NCBI GenBank assembly: GCA_963921195.1
Contig: OY992540.1
Coordinates: 11,663,136 to 11,727,135 of the forward strand
Origin: Pegoplata infirma
Taxonomy: Eukaryota > Arthropoda > Insecta > Diptera > Anthomyiidae
Reading direction: 5' to 3'
Length of the DNA stretch: 64,000 nucleotides
Part shown: in pieces, positions 51,440-62,869 of the stretch
Layout of the letters: each line of letters begins with the position of its first letter
Numbering within the stretch: position 1 is the first letter of the stretch
Program-made: the position numbers and the translations under genes
The notes under the pieces: model-generated
The model's input: the letters and a program-made list of their open reading frames with translations, nothing else
Databases searched by the model: none
What the model was told of the DNA's origin: nothing

Positions 51440-51790
51440 TTGTATCATTATTAAAACTATTTTTTATATTTCTATATTAATTAATAGACAAGCTCGAGGA
51501 CACAGTTGTTTTTAAAAAAATATTAATTTTTATTTTTATTATTTTCAATATTTCTCCATCCTTCGGATGGCATCTTCACGTCATAAATATTTTTTATATT
51601 TATATTTCGATGAGTTACAAACGGACTGTGGTTAAAGTGTATAAAAAAAATGGAAAAACATTTCCGCGGAAAAAAACCTTTTGGTAAAAAAAAACTATGT
51701 TTGTAATTCCTTAAATAACATTCAATATCCAATTCTGTTCACACATGTCCCATAGAAGCCGAATTAAGTTTATATTCACAAAATAGTTAG
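51440..51790. repeat. Repeat shared with 58380-58860
   Basis: TTTCCGCGGAAAAAAA, TATCCAATTCTGTTCACACA and AGCCGAATTAA occur in the same order in both places. This copy lacks the 58557-58824 insertion and so shows its empty site (CACACATGTCCC at 51741-51752). Confidence 0.6.
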
Positions 51791-52747
51791 TTCCTTTGGA
51801 AAAAAAAAATAGAAAAAATCAATAAAAAAATCATATTATAAAAAAAGTACTATTTTAGAAAAAAAAGGTACTATTTTAGAAAAAATATACTTTCTTGGGA
51901 AAAAAATAAGATTTTTAGAAAAAATTTACTATTTTAGAAAAATTAATTTTTTTTAGAAAAAAGTACTTTTTTAAATTTTTTAATAAAAAGTATTTTTTCA
52001 TAGAAAATAACTCTTTTTAGAATTTTTTTTTTCTAATAATGTACTTTATTCTCAAATAAGTACTTTTTCTAAAAAAAAGTAATTTTTCCTAAAAAAATGC
52101 AGAAAAAAAATTGAATTTTTAAAAATTATAGACATTTCTGGTATTTCCTATACCGGTTTCAAACACCCCAGTTAGTGTCATCATCAGTAGGATTTTAAAT
52201 GTCGGTTTGTCTTGTTAATGAAAACTGTTTTTTATATATGAGGCATTCCACACCAAATGTTCAGCAAAAAAAAAGTGATGTCATGTCAATATGAAATCAA
52301 TTGCAGAGTATTCGCCCTTAGGTCACTATTAAATAACACAAATAAAATTTCAGTTTTTTCAAAAAGTGGGCTTTGTAGGCATGGTCAAAAATTTAAAATT
52401 TCAGCATTTTTTGCCTAAGTATCTTTATTTCAATATTTATGCCAATAAAATGAAACACAGTGATGTCTATAAAATAAAAGTTTTTTATAGATTTTTGTAT
52501 GGGCTATCGATTAAAAAAATAAAAATTGGAAAATTTTCAGAAGAAGTTCTGAATTTTTTAAATTTAAATTTAAACTTTTTATATCAAAAAAAAATGCCAC
52601 AATTTTATTTTTTTTTTACATGTTTAAAAAATAGTTAAGGTGTATATCTATCTGTTCTGAAATTTTCAGAGATGCTTTTTTCATTGTTTTCGAGAAAAAA
52701 AATGTTGAACATTGCACTATGCTAATAATTTACAATAATTGGGTACC

Positions 52748-53361
52748 CGAGTAAAAAAGTTCCTATATAATTGTATATAATTTTATAAACATCATATATG
52801 ATTAAATAGAATTATATAGAATTTGATTCGAAAAATGAGTCGATAAAACTACATAAAATTTGATCAATGTTTCATATATTTTGATAAATTTTTTATATAA
52901 TTTTATGCGAAATTTGGACCCCTATTTTTATATAATAATAGCAAAATTATATAATTAGATATAATTATATAAAAATATATAAAATTGTATAAAACTGCAT
53001 AAAACTATATAAAGTTACATAAAATTATATATAATTATATATAATTAAAACAAAATTGTATGATTTATATAAAACTTGATATAATTTTATATAACTTTAT
53101 AAAATTATATATTGTTTTATATAATTTGATATAGTTGTATATAATTATATCTGATTATATAAATTTGCTTTTGTTATATAAAAATAGGGGTCCAAATTTC
53201 GCATAAAATTATATAAAAAATTTATCAAAACACAAGTAACATTGATAAAATTTTATATGGTTTTATCGACTCATTTTTCGCATCAAATTCTATATAATTC
53301 TATTTAATCATATATGATGTTTATAAAATTATATACAATTATATAGGAACTTTTTTACTCG
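52748..53361. mobile_element. AT-rich foldback with CGAGTAAAAAAGTTCC ends
   Basis: CGAGTAAAAAAGTTCCTATA and its inverse end the element. The arms continue with ACATCATATATGATTAAATA, AAAAATGAGTCGATAAAAC and AAATTTGGACCCCTATTTTT, meeting near 53050. It shares its end motif and ATATAATTATAT interior with 19373-22218. Confidence 0.85.
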
Positions 53362-53685
53362 AATGAGTAATATTAACTCTTAAAAAACATTTAAAATAGA
53401 AATGTTTTCGTGGGTGAGTTTTTTTGACGATCACGCACGCTCACGAAGGAAAAGTTTTAATCACGCACGATTTTTAATTTTCCTCACGTTCACGCACGCT
53501 CACGTGAGTAGAAAAGATGTTGTCACGGGCACGCTACTCACGTGAGCGTGACTAACCGTGAGCGAAATAAATTATCATGCGTGATTAAAATAATTTCCTT
53601 GGTGAGAGTGTGTGATGGTAAAAAAAAACTTACCCACGATCACACCTCTATTTTAAATGATTTTTAAGAGTTAATATTACTCATT
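53362..53685. mobile_element. CACG/CGTG-rich foldback
   Basis: AATGAGTAATATTAACTCTT and its inverse form about 40-bp arms. Between them are many TCACGCACG, CTCACGTGAG and GTGAGCGTGA motifs in both orientations. A related GTGAG-rich patch is at 45145-45310. Confidence 0.8.
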
Positions 53686-54876
53686 CGCATATGTAATATA
53701 CCCAATTATTGTAAATTATTAGCATAGTGCAATGTTCAACATTTTTTTTCTCGAAAACAATGAAAAAAGCATCTCTGAAAATTTCAGAACAGATAGATAT
53801 ACACCTTAACTATTTTTTAAACATGTAAAAAAAAATAAAATTGTGGCATTTTTTTTGATATAAAAAGTTTAAATTTAAATTTAAAATATTCAGAACTTCT
53901 TCTGAAAATTTTCCAATTTTTATTTTTTCAATCGATAGCCCATACAAAAATCTTTAAAAAACATTTATTTTAAAGACCTCACTGTGTTTCATTTTATTGG
54001 CATAAATATTGAAATAAAGATACTTAGGCAAAAAATGCTGAAATTTTCAATTTTTGACCATGCCTCCAAAGCCCAATTTTTGAAAAATCTTAAATTTTAT
54101 TTTTGTTATTTAATAGTGCCCTAAGGGCGAATACTTTGCAAATGATATCCTATTGAAACCACCATGGTTTTTCTGTAGTGGAACAGTTGGTGTGGAATGA
54201 CTCATATGTGAATATTTATAGTTTCTACAGAATAAATTTTGACAGTTTCCAACACTACAATTCTATTTCTAGCAATCTCAACCTCACTTCATACTTTCTT
54301 TCAACTTTTTTGTCTCTTACATTATTTCGCAAGGGTAATATTTTATTTTTAACATAACCAAACCTAAACAGGTCTAGGAAATTTAGTCCTAATATCACCA
54401 GTTCTTTTTTAATAAAAATTAATTTTTTTTACAAAAATTGACTATTTTTCTTAAATAGTACTTTTTATAAAAAAAACAGTCCTTTAAATGGAAAAAATTT
54501 ACTATTTTAGAAAAAAAATACTTTTTTAGGAAAAAAGTACTTTTTTTTAATTTTTAAATAAAAAGCACTTTTTCAAAGAAAATAATTCTTTTTAGAATTA
54601 GTTTTTTCTAAAAATTAACTTTATTTTAAAATAAGTACTTTTTTTGAAAAAGTACTTTTTTCTTAAAAAAAAGTACTTATTAAGAAAAAAAAGTAATTAT
54701 TTAGACACAAAGTAAAATTTTTAGAAAAAAAAATTTAAGAAAAAAGTACTTTTATAATTAAAAGATATTTTTTTATACAAAAAAGACTATTTTCAAAAAA
54801 GTATTTTTTTCAAAAAAGTACTTTTTTAAACAAGTATTTTTTTTTTTTTAATTTATAAAAGTCCCAGCAATTGTTA

Positions 54877-55308
54877 AGGCCTAGTTAGCCGAGAAAACGT
54901 AACCGTATCTTTACCCTAACCGTAGCGTATTTATTTAGTGCAATTATCGAAACTTAATAACGTGTCATATGTTTTTGACGTAAAACAAAACTCGTCGTTC
55001 ATTTTTGTCATTTTATTTATGTTTTTTACATGTAGACTTTAAATTAGTTTGTTTATTTAAATCGAATTAGTGATTTTTCTATTTGTTTTGCACTTTTAGT
55101 TTTGTATCACATTTTTTTTTGGAAATATACAAACCGAAAATCAGCTGTTTACAAATGTCACGTAGAAACGTTGTAAAATTCTATTTTAAACAGGTCGGAA
55201 CGTTCCGGTTACGTGACAATTGAATTCGGTAATCGTTTTCATATCAAAAACAATCAGCTGACTTTTTACGCTAGGGTTACGGTTACGTTTTCTCGGCTAA
55301 CTAGGCCT
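54877..55308. mobile_element. PIF/Harbinger-like MITE, TTA target duplication
   Basis: Perfect 31-bp terminal inverted repeats starting AGGCCTAGTTAGCCGAGAAA, flanked by TTA (54874-54876 and 55309-55311). A 3-bp TTA duplication fits PIF/Harbinger. 432 bp without transposase. Near-perfect ends suggest a young insertion into the AGTACTTTT field. Confidence 0.85.
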
Positions 55309-56662
55309 TTAGTTTTTCAAAAAAATATCATAGCAATGTACCAAAAATATTTTATTTTTAACTTAACCAAACTGAAACAGTTCTAGGAAACTTTTTTTTA
55401 AGATTTACTGTTTTTCTTAAATAGTACTTTTTATATAAAAAAGAGTACTACCCCTCCCCCTTCTTAGGAAAAAAAATTGTTTGTTAAAAAAGTACTATTT
55501 TCGAAAAAAGTACTTTTTTATAAAACCAAGTACTTTTTTATTAAAAAGTACTTTTTTAGGAAAAAATGAGTTTCTAAAAATGTACTTTATTCTAAAATGA
55601 ATACCTTAACTAAAAGAATTTTTTTTTTAAAAAAGTACAAAAAAACGTGTCGGCTTAAACTTAAGAGAGATTATTATATCTGAATTTGGGGAACGTACAT
55701 GTATACATCGCCATTTAAAGTACCTCAACATTTACACATTTTTGACAAATACCTAATTTACAAAGCCTAATTTCGACGACACATAAAAATTTTCAATTCA
55801 CATAGTTCCTTTGGAAAAACTTTGAAAAAATCCAAAATAAACGAAAAAATTTCATATTCCCCCTTTAGACAAAAAAGTAAATTTTTATAAAAAAAGTACT
55901 ATTTTAGGAAAAATGTACTATATTGGAAAAAATTTACTTTTTTGGAAAAAATTTACTTTTTTAGGAAAAAATTTACTTTTTTAGGAAAAAAATATTTTTT
56001 ATGAAAAAAAGTACTTTTTAACAACAAATGATTTATTTAGATTTTTTATATTGTCTTTTTAGATTTTTTTTTCTAAAAATGTACTTTATTCTAAAATAAG
56101 TACTTTTTCTAAAAAAATAGAAAAAAATAATTACATATTTAAAGAAAAAGGTAAATTTTAAGACATTTTTAGATAAGACTTTTTTTCGAAAAAGTCCTTT
56201 GTTATAAAAATTTAATTTTTTAAGAAAAAAAAATCCTTTTTTATTTTTTAAAAGGTATTTTTTTAAGATTTTTTTTAATTTTGATTTTTAGATTTTTTGT
56301 TTCTAAAAATGTAATTTACTCTAAAATAAGTACTTTAAAAAAAAAATACTTTTATAGAAAAACAAGTACTTATTTAGAAAAAAGTAATTAAATATTTAGG
56401 AAAATAGTAAAAATTTAAGAAAAAACACTTTTGATAAAAAATAGGTAAATTTTTAGAAAAAAACACTTTAGATAAAAAATACGTAAATTTTTAGAAAAAA
56501 AAAACACTTTTGCTAAAAAACGTATTTTTTTATACAAAAAATAGCATTTTTAAATAAACCTTTTCTCAAAAAAGTCCTTTTTTATAAAAATTTAATTTTT
56601 GTCGAAAAAAAAAACTTTTACAAATATGTAGTATGTTTTTTAAATAGTGCTTTAAAAAAAAA

Positions 56663-56868
56663 GGATTTTTTTTATTTTATTTATTTTATTTTATTAAGAA
56701 TTACCATATAATTACAAATCATATACTAATTTTACCTAACCGAGAACTGGTAACAATGACCTTCGTCTCGTTGTAGCGAAGCAGACCAAGGCCTCTGGTG
56801 GGAATCGAACCCACGACCCCCAGACTCATAGGCTAGCACGCTACCAACTAGCCTACTGGAGCGCCTGA
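56663..56868 (-). mobile_element. tRNA-headed SINE
   Basis: Reading the minus strand: a tRNA-like head with A box TAGGCTAGTTGG (56844-56855 region) and perfect B box GGTTCGATTCC (56801-56811) with a fully paired T stem (GTGGG/CCCAC). A body of about 100 bp follows (GGTCTGCTTCGCTACAACGA), then an AATAAAATAAAATAAATAAA tail. This is the canonical head-body-tail order of a tRNA-derived SINE. The acceptor stem is only partly paired. The target duplication is unclear in the T/A-rich flanks. Confidence 0.75.
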
Positions 56869-57184
56869 CTTTTTTTTTATAAAAAGTGTTTTTCTTTTAA
56901 AAGTAGTTTTTTCTAAAAAAAATACTTTTTTCTAAACCTACTCACAAAAAAAAAAATATTTCAATTCGCTGTATTTGATTTGTATTGAAAATTTTATATA
57001 TTTTTGGAAGTTAACTTCACAATGTTATATAACAGGTTCTGTTATGATGCTAACATTTAAAAAAAAAAAAATTTTTTGAAAGCTAACTAAACACCGCGGT
57101 GTACCGTTTTGAACAATATATCCAAATTCTGATTAATTTTTATTTAAAAATAAAAATAGTTTTCTTCAACCTTTTAAATATTAT

Positions 57185-57300
57185 ATTTTTGAGTAGGTTT
57201 ACTGTAGCTCGAGGTCATTTTTCCTTTACTATTTAAAACTATTATATTCTCATAGAATAATTTTCAAGAAAATATTTTTTTTATAAAAATTGATGAATGC
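57185..57300. mobile_element. Single arm of foldback F
   Basis: TTTTGAGTAGGTTTACTGTA, GCTCGAGGTCATTTTTCC, then ATTCTCATAGAATAATTTTC. It shows the arm uninterrupted where copy 24050 carries element E. 57301-58200 holds nothing I can name. Confidence 0.7.
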
Positions 57301-58326
57301 CTTTAAAAAACTTCTTTTGTTATATATTTTCCAATGAATACATTTCAACAATCTCTTTAGTACTATCCACAATATAATCCATTTTAAACCCCAAATTTTT
57401 TAATTAAATTTCATTTAATTTTGTATGCATTTAACACAAGTGTCACACTTCAAAACATTGTTTAAAAAAACAAAAAACTGCAAAACTTGCTCAAGTTATT
57501 GAACTGTCAAAAAAGAAGAACTTATAAAAACTTGTATACAAGTTGCAACAAAAATTAAAAAGCAGCACTATAACTATGAATTTTATAAAACCAAAAATCG
57601 AATAAACAAAACAAAAAAATAGTAGTAATTAAAAACTAAATCAGAGATTTAACTATGAAACTAAAAGTTTAAAAAAAAATTAAAACTTTTAAAAATGGCA
57701 AAAATTTTTAGCTAGTGGCAACAGCGAAAACAAAAAAAAACAAAAAAATAATTGAATAAAAATCTCACCATAACCAAATAATATTAATCCCAGCAATATT
57801 TTTTACTATTTTTTTATTATTTTATTTAATGTTCGTATCTATCATTTGGACAATTTGCTGATGATTTAAGAACATAATTTCAAAGATCTGTTTTAGTTTT
57901 TTTAAGCTAAAAATTAATTACTTTTGGTATTGGTATGCTTTTTTTTTTTTGAAAAATTAAATTATTGCTGGGACCTTTATAAATTTTTCGAAATACGCCA
58001 CCTATCTTTTGTATGGAAATCTGTTTAAATGCTATACAAAAGATAATAAATTTTTAAACAAATTCAATTAAAAGATTTTGCATGGAACGATAATGGATAT
58101 GCCATTTAAACTTTTGTATCATTTATACATTTGGGTGGAGCGATTATGGCTTTTGATTTAAGCAATTGAAGAAAAATGATCCACTAAGGCTGGGTATTTG
58201 GAAATTCCGTTTACAAGGGGGTAAAAAAACGTACCTTTGGTACTTTTTTTATTTACTGAAATAATGGTCCTAGAAATTAGACATTTAGAATGTAGGATCC
58301 TCCGGTGAAAGAACATTCTAAAACAA

Positions 58327-58860
58327 GTATAAAAGATAAATTCGGCCTTGCCAAATATATTGATACCTTTTCCAATTAAAAAAAAGGATTCTTTAAAAAA
58401 ACTTTATTTAAAAAAAAAATTGTAAAAAAATATTGTTAAAATTGTTAAAGAAATAAGGAAAAATCCCGCGGAAAAAAAATTAAAACAAATTACACAAAAA
58501 CACAATATGTTTGTACTGGTAAAAATACCAATCGGTATCCAATTTCGCTCACACATCGCTCATTTACTTGTATAGTGTCATAACTCAAAATATGTCGTTT
58601 TTGGGTAAACAATACAGAATTATTTGTTATATCCTGCTTTATATTGTGTCAAAAATTCGTATTAATATCTTTTAAACTCACCGTTTGAGAAGAGAACACG
58701 CCATTATAACATTTTCTATGTACAGGCCTTTTGCAATGTAAAACAAGTTCCAATTGTAAACTTTAAACAGGTTTTCTGTGAAATCAAACATTTTGCGTTA
58801 TGACACTATACAAGTAAATGAGCGATATGTCCACAAATAGCCGAATTAAAGCATTTAAAT
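58327..58860. mobile_element. mini-me terminal scrap and host repeat split by a MITE
   Basis: 58330-58375 keeps AAATTCGGCCTTGCCAAAT-type terminal sequence. 58380-58556 and 58829-58860 continue the repeat seen uninterrupted at 51440-51790. Confidence 0.55.
58557..58824. mobile_element. 268-bp MITE with CGCTCATTTACTTGTATAGT ends
   Basis: CGCTCATTTACTTGTATAGT then GTCATAAC at the left is mirrored at the right by GTTATGACACTATACAAGTA then AATGAGCG. The empty site at 51741-51752 indicates a 2-bp AT duplication or a very short one. No coding region. Confidence 0.8.
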
Positions 58861-59201
58861 TTTTAGGTTATGTGGAATGTACCAATATGTTCAAACTTTG
58901 AACCGATATCACTCAACTGTAATACCAAACTTCTAGTACCAACAACAAATAAAAACGATAAGTTCCAGTCACAACTTGAAATTTGCTGTTCGTGGTAGCC
59001 ATTTTAACCAATAATGTATTATAATCGATCACTAGGGTCCCAGACCTATATTTCGATTTTTGAGTCCCAGACCTATATGCTGACGTGCTACCAACGGAAT
59101 GTGACAAATATTTTTTATTGATTTGTATGCTCTGATCTAGGATTTTAAATTTTTTTTAAATCGGTCAAACGGTTTTCGAGATATCGCTATTTGAAAAAAA
59201 A

Positions 59202-60478
59202 AACAAGTAGAAAAGTTAAATTCGCCTTGGCCGAATCTAAGAATACGCTCCATAGTGCCCTTTTTAAGTGATAGTTAATTTTCTAACGTAAAAAAAATAA
59301 AATTTTTGATTAGAAATATTTTATTTTGTGTAAAAAAACTTTTTTTTTAAGTAATTTTGGAAAAAAAAAATTATTTACTAAATTTTTTTTGAGTGTAAAT
59401 TTTTTTTTGAGTGTAACATTTCTTTCGAGTGTATTTTTTTTTTTTTTTTAGTGCAAAAATATTTTTGAGTGACAAAAATACGTTCTAAAATATTTTTGTG
59501 GCTTATAGTGCGTTTACACTGGTCCTCTAAGCTAGCTTAAAGTAGATTGTGGCTCCAATCCAGTTTCAATCTATTAGATTGCCCATACAAATTTATTTTT
59601 TTCAATCTAGTAGTTTAGACTCTAATCGGCAAACGCTATCTGGTAAAGTTAGATACAACTCTGTATTTCTATTAATTGCATTTTCCAACACTGAAAAACA
59701 CCGACACAAAGCCTGCCGTTTTGATGACGCCGCCAAGTATGTGTATGCCGCCGTCATTGTTATTTGTAAACGACGTCACTGTCCTTGTTAATCATACGAC
59801 GACTAATTACCGTCGCTGTCTTTTGACGCAGTCATACACATTTATTACCAACTTGTTGTTATAAATGCCAATCCTAATCTTCTCAAATGTAAAAAATGCC
59901 AATGTAAACGGTACAGATTGCAAAGTAGATTAAAATCGCAATTTACTAGATTAGAAATCCAATGTAAACGCACTATTACCAATGTTTTTAAAACATGTTT
60001 AACGGGTTTTCAACAAGTGAATTTAAGGTAAACCTAATCTGATATTCACGGTTTTGCTAATTACTTTTGAACCACCGGACCGATTTGGCTGAAATTCAAT
60101 ACGATATAGGCCTGGGGAACGACAAATAGTTAGCGTATTTTTTTATCTCGTAAATTCACGAAAAACCCTTGCCGAAATTCAGTCTTTTGCTCATAACTTT
60201 TGAACCACTGGACCAATTTGGCTGGATTGCAACACCAACCTGACATGGTAAATGTCCAGCATATATGCCAAGTCTCAGGAGCCTCCGTAAAGTCTTTCAA
60301 AAGTTCGTGTGTTTTTAACAGACAAACGGACACACGGACGGACATCGCTAGATCGTCTTAAAATCGATCGAGGATCATGAATATATATATTTTATGGGTT
60401 CTTAGACCAATATTTCGAAGTGTTATAAACGAAATGACAAACTTATATATACCCTCTATCACTAGAGTGGAGGGTATA
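59202..60478 (+). mobile_element. mini-me/DINE-1-like element g
   Basis: AACAAGTAGAAAAGTTAAAT and hairpin TTCGCCTTGGCCGAA at the left, CACTAGAGTGGAGGGTATAA at the right. It is inserted in an A run (AA/TT target). It carries TTTTGAGTGTA sub-repeats and a shortened ACGGACACACGGACGGAC run near 60325-60343. Interrupted by the MITE at 59506-59975. It is the empty-site reference for the 34578-36070 insertion. Confidence 0.8.
59506..59975. mobile_element. MITE with TAGTGCGTTTACA ends and TTA duplication
   Basis: Terminal repeats TAGTGCGTTTACA exact over 13 bp, continuing with CTGG/TTGG. TTA duplicated at 59503-59505 and 59976-59978. Mini-me d (GACTTACCAATGG near 36385) shows the empty site. The interior has repeated CTAGATT/AATCTAG motifs near both ends, as in PIF/Harbinger-type MITEs. 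Less AT-rich in the middle (GACGCCGCC) than its surroundings. Confidence 0.85.
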
Positions 60479-60489
60479 AAAATCGGATT

Positions 60490-61588
60490 TTCCTACGTTC
60501 AAGAGATTTTTCAAAAATGATCTCAAGTTTTGTTTTCCTTGACCTTGTTTTTATAGACCTGAAGACAAACTTTCATTTAAAATTAATTTGAGACACATCC
60601 GATCATTTTAATCTGCTGTGCCCCCTTTGCTTTGTATTGGAAAAATGTTAAAAAATTTAATTGAAAGGCCGCACGGGTTAAAATGATATGATTTGGCTCA
60701 AATTAAGTTCAAATAAAACATTGTCTCGAGTGTAGAAAAAAAATTGCCCTTTTTTGAAGTTTTTTGGCAAATTTCGAATGGCGATAACTTGAAAACCGTG
60801 ATATATTTTTTTCATTTTTTAATATTTCAAAAAGAAAAATTTTTGGTTAAAATTTTCTAAAAGTCTAAATTTTTTATTAAGGACGTCACGGGCTAAAATG
60901 ATCCAATTTGACTTAAACAAAGTATAAATAAATTTCGTCTCACTCTCAGTGAAATGGTCAAGAAAAAAAAATAAGATTTTTGTTTCTTTATTTTCTTGAA
61001 CGTAAGAAAATCTGCCATTTTTTGCAAATTTCATTGCAATCCAGCAAAATCGGTCCAGTGGTTCAAAAGTTATAAGCAAAAGAGTAAATTTCGGTAAGGG
61101 TATTTCGCGAATTTACGAGATAAAACACGCTAACTTTCGAAAGACAATCCTGAGGCTTCTGAAGCTTGGCATGTATATTTTCGATTCTCTGCTCTGATTG
61201 GTATTGAATTTGAGCAAAATCGGTTGAGTGGTTCAAAAGTTATGAAAAAAGGCGAAAAAAGTTGCACTCGAAAAAAGTTTAACACTAAAAAAATTTTACA
61301 CTCAAAAGAAATTTATTGATAATTTTTTTTTGTTTCAAAAATGACTAAAAAAAGTTTTTTTACTCAAAAAAAAAATATTTCTAATCAAAATTGTTATTTT
61401 TTGTAAATAAATTATACTTAAAAAAAAATATTCTTTTTTTACAAAAATGGCAAAAAAAAAAAAAAGTTTTTTACTCAAAATAAAATATTTCTAATCTAAT
61501 CTAAATTGTATTTTGTTCACGTTATAAAATTTACTATCACTTCAAAATTCATAGATTCCACCAAGTAGAATTTAATTTTTTTACTTTA
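60490..61588 (-). mobile_element. Diverged mini-me-like copy with a foldback front part
   Basis: 61030-61588 matches the family: CGGTCCAGTGGTTCAAAAGT, AAACACGCTAACTTTCGAAA, TTTACACTCAAAAGAA, and the end AATTCATAGATTCCACCAAG. The front, 60485-61020, holds its own inverted pair (TTTCCTACGTTCAAGAGA and TTTTCTTGAACGTAAGAAAA). Boundaries uncertain. Confidence 0.55.
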
Positions 61589-61937
61589 TTTTTTTTTTTT
61601 AACTTTGATCACGGATTGATTTTAGTAGATTGTCCTCAAATATGTACTACTGAAGTTTTAGGTATAGCTGCATAAAAATTTACTGGGACTTTCAAAAAAG
61701 AAAATGTTTTTCCATACAAAAAAATGGCGGTCTAATGGTACTTATATTCCCCAAAATCAAATTAATTCCATAGGGTGGCAGAAATTTTTCTAATTTCATT
61801 ACGATATACAGGTTCGAAAGTTTTTAATAAAATATTTTACCTAAACAAACATGATTCCGGGCTAAACCGGGTTAATTTTTTGTTTTTAAATCACTTTTTA
61901 CACTTTTTGTGAAAAAACTTAAACGATCACAATAAAA

Positions 61938-62748
61938 CACTCAAAAAATTATGTCATTAACTGTTTGTAGTTTATTTAAAAAGTTTTCCGTTTAGTAGTT
62001 TTTAAAAGAAAAAACATTTGTTTGATGGTCAGTTTTTATTAATGACTACCGCTGTCCTTTGTTTCAAAAATAACACACTAAAAAATAAAGACTTTCATTA
62101 GCATTTAATTTTTAAAGTCATTTATTTTTGTTCTGTAAGTAAAAACTACTAATTATTCTTTTGATTTTTAATGATTCGTGTGAGTAATTTTTTTTTAAAT
62201 TGTTGGTATTTTTTAATGAAATATCATTAGTTTTTACCTACACAAGTCAGTTATTTTTTTGTAGAAAAAAAACCAAAAAATTATTTATAGAAATATAAAA
62301 ACATGTTTGTATCAAGTGACTTTGGCACGATGGGTAGAGTGTCTGGCCAGAATGTAGTTGATTGCGGGATTGATTCCCCAAAAATTTTATTAAAAATTTT
62401 TAAAAAAATATTTCAATAAAAAATTGTAAAAAATTACCTACGAAATCATTAATTTTTATTGTTTTCGTAGGTTTTTTTTTTTAATTTGTTGGTAAAAATA
62501 ACAGAACTGTCATTAATTTTTAATGTTTTCGTAGGTTATTTTTTTCGAATTTGTTGGTAAAAAAGAGTGAAAAAAACGTAATTTTTTAATGTTTAATGTT
62601 ATTTATTTTAGAAAATTTTGTCAACAGTAAAAAATAAATGTTGATGTTTTTAAACCAAATGAATAATTACTGGGATGGTTTTCAATTGTTTATTCACTGG
62701 TTTTAAGTGTATTTTTCATTTGTTTTTGCCTACAAAATATTTTTAGTG
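61938..62748. mobile_element. Element E, copy 2 (uninterrupted, inverted)
   Basis: 811 bp from CACTCAAAAAATTATGTCAT to ATATTTTTAGTG, the inverse of 24103-27289 without its insertion. It supplies the empty site of mini-me b (GTCAACAGTAAAAAATAAAT near 62630). The right end is mutated (AGTGAA for GAGTGTA). Confidence 0.85.
62312..62382 (+). other. tRNA-like segment in element E copy 2
   Basis: TTTGGCACGATGGGTAGAGT and GGGATTGATTCC repeat the segment at 26858-26928. The B box is mutated here (ATTGATTCC for ATCGATTCC). Confidence 0.6.
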
Positions 62749-62869
62749 AATAAAATAACGATTCTGTAGGGGAACATTTCAGAATTGGGGACTCAAATCG
62801 TGAGCCTTTTATAATGCCGTATTTAAAATGTAAGTGGAGCACAAAACAAATTAACCTTATTTGAAACAA

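Larger units (their letters stand above)
52238..54205. mobile_element. Outer foldback with ATGAGGCATTCCACACC ends, triple nested
   Basis: The left arm 52238-52745 and the right arm 53686-54205 are inverse copies: GGCATTCCACACCAA, GTATTCGCCCTTAGG, GGCATGGTCAAAAATT, TTTGCCTAAGTATCTTTATT, GCCAATAAAATGAAACACAG, AATTTACAATAATTGGGTA. Two further foldbacks are packed into the loop. No gene. The K/F-rich open frame at 52366 runs along one arm and is mirrored by stops in the other. Confidence 0.9.
50590..56660. repeat. AGTACTTTTTT low-complexity field
   Basis: Outside the inserted elements, nearly all of 50590-50910, 51835-52100, 54430-54840, 55420-55640 and 55860-56640 is built from AAAAAGTACTTTTTT-like units (often palindromic around AGTACT) joined by TTAGAAAAAA. 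The irregular period (about 18-25 bp) points to slippage. No coding potential. Confidence 0.85.

Noticed and set aside
52366..52638. 90-residue K/F-rich protein in the foldback
   Set aside because: It runs along one arm of an inverted repeat. The other arm has the same sequence with frame-breaking differences and there is no conserved feature.
56801..56868. Functional tRNA gene on the minus strand
   Set aside because: The acceptor stem pairs only partly, and the body and AATAAA-rich tail that follow are those of a SINE.
59549..59864. Small protein with Cys/His residues (possible zinc-binding peptide)
   Set aside because: The frame lies entirely inside the TTA-flanked MITE at 59506-59975 and starts in its subterminal repeats.
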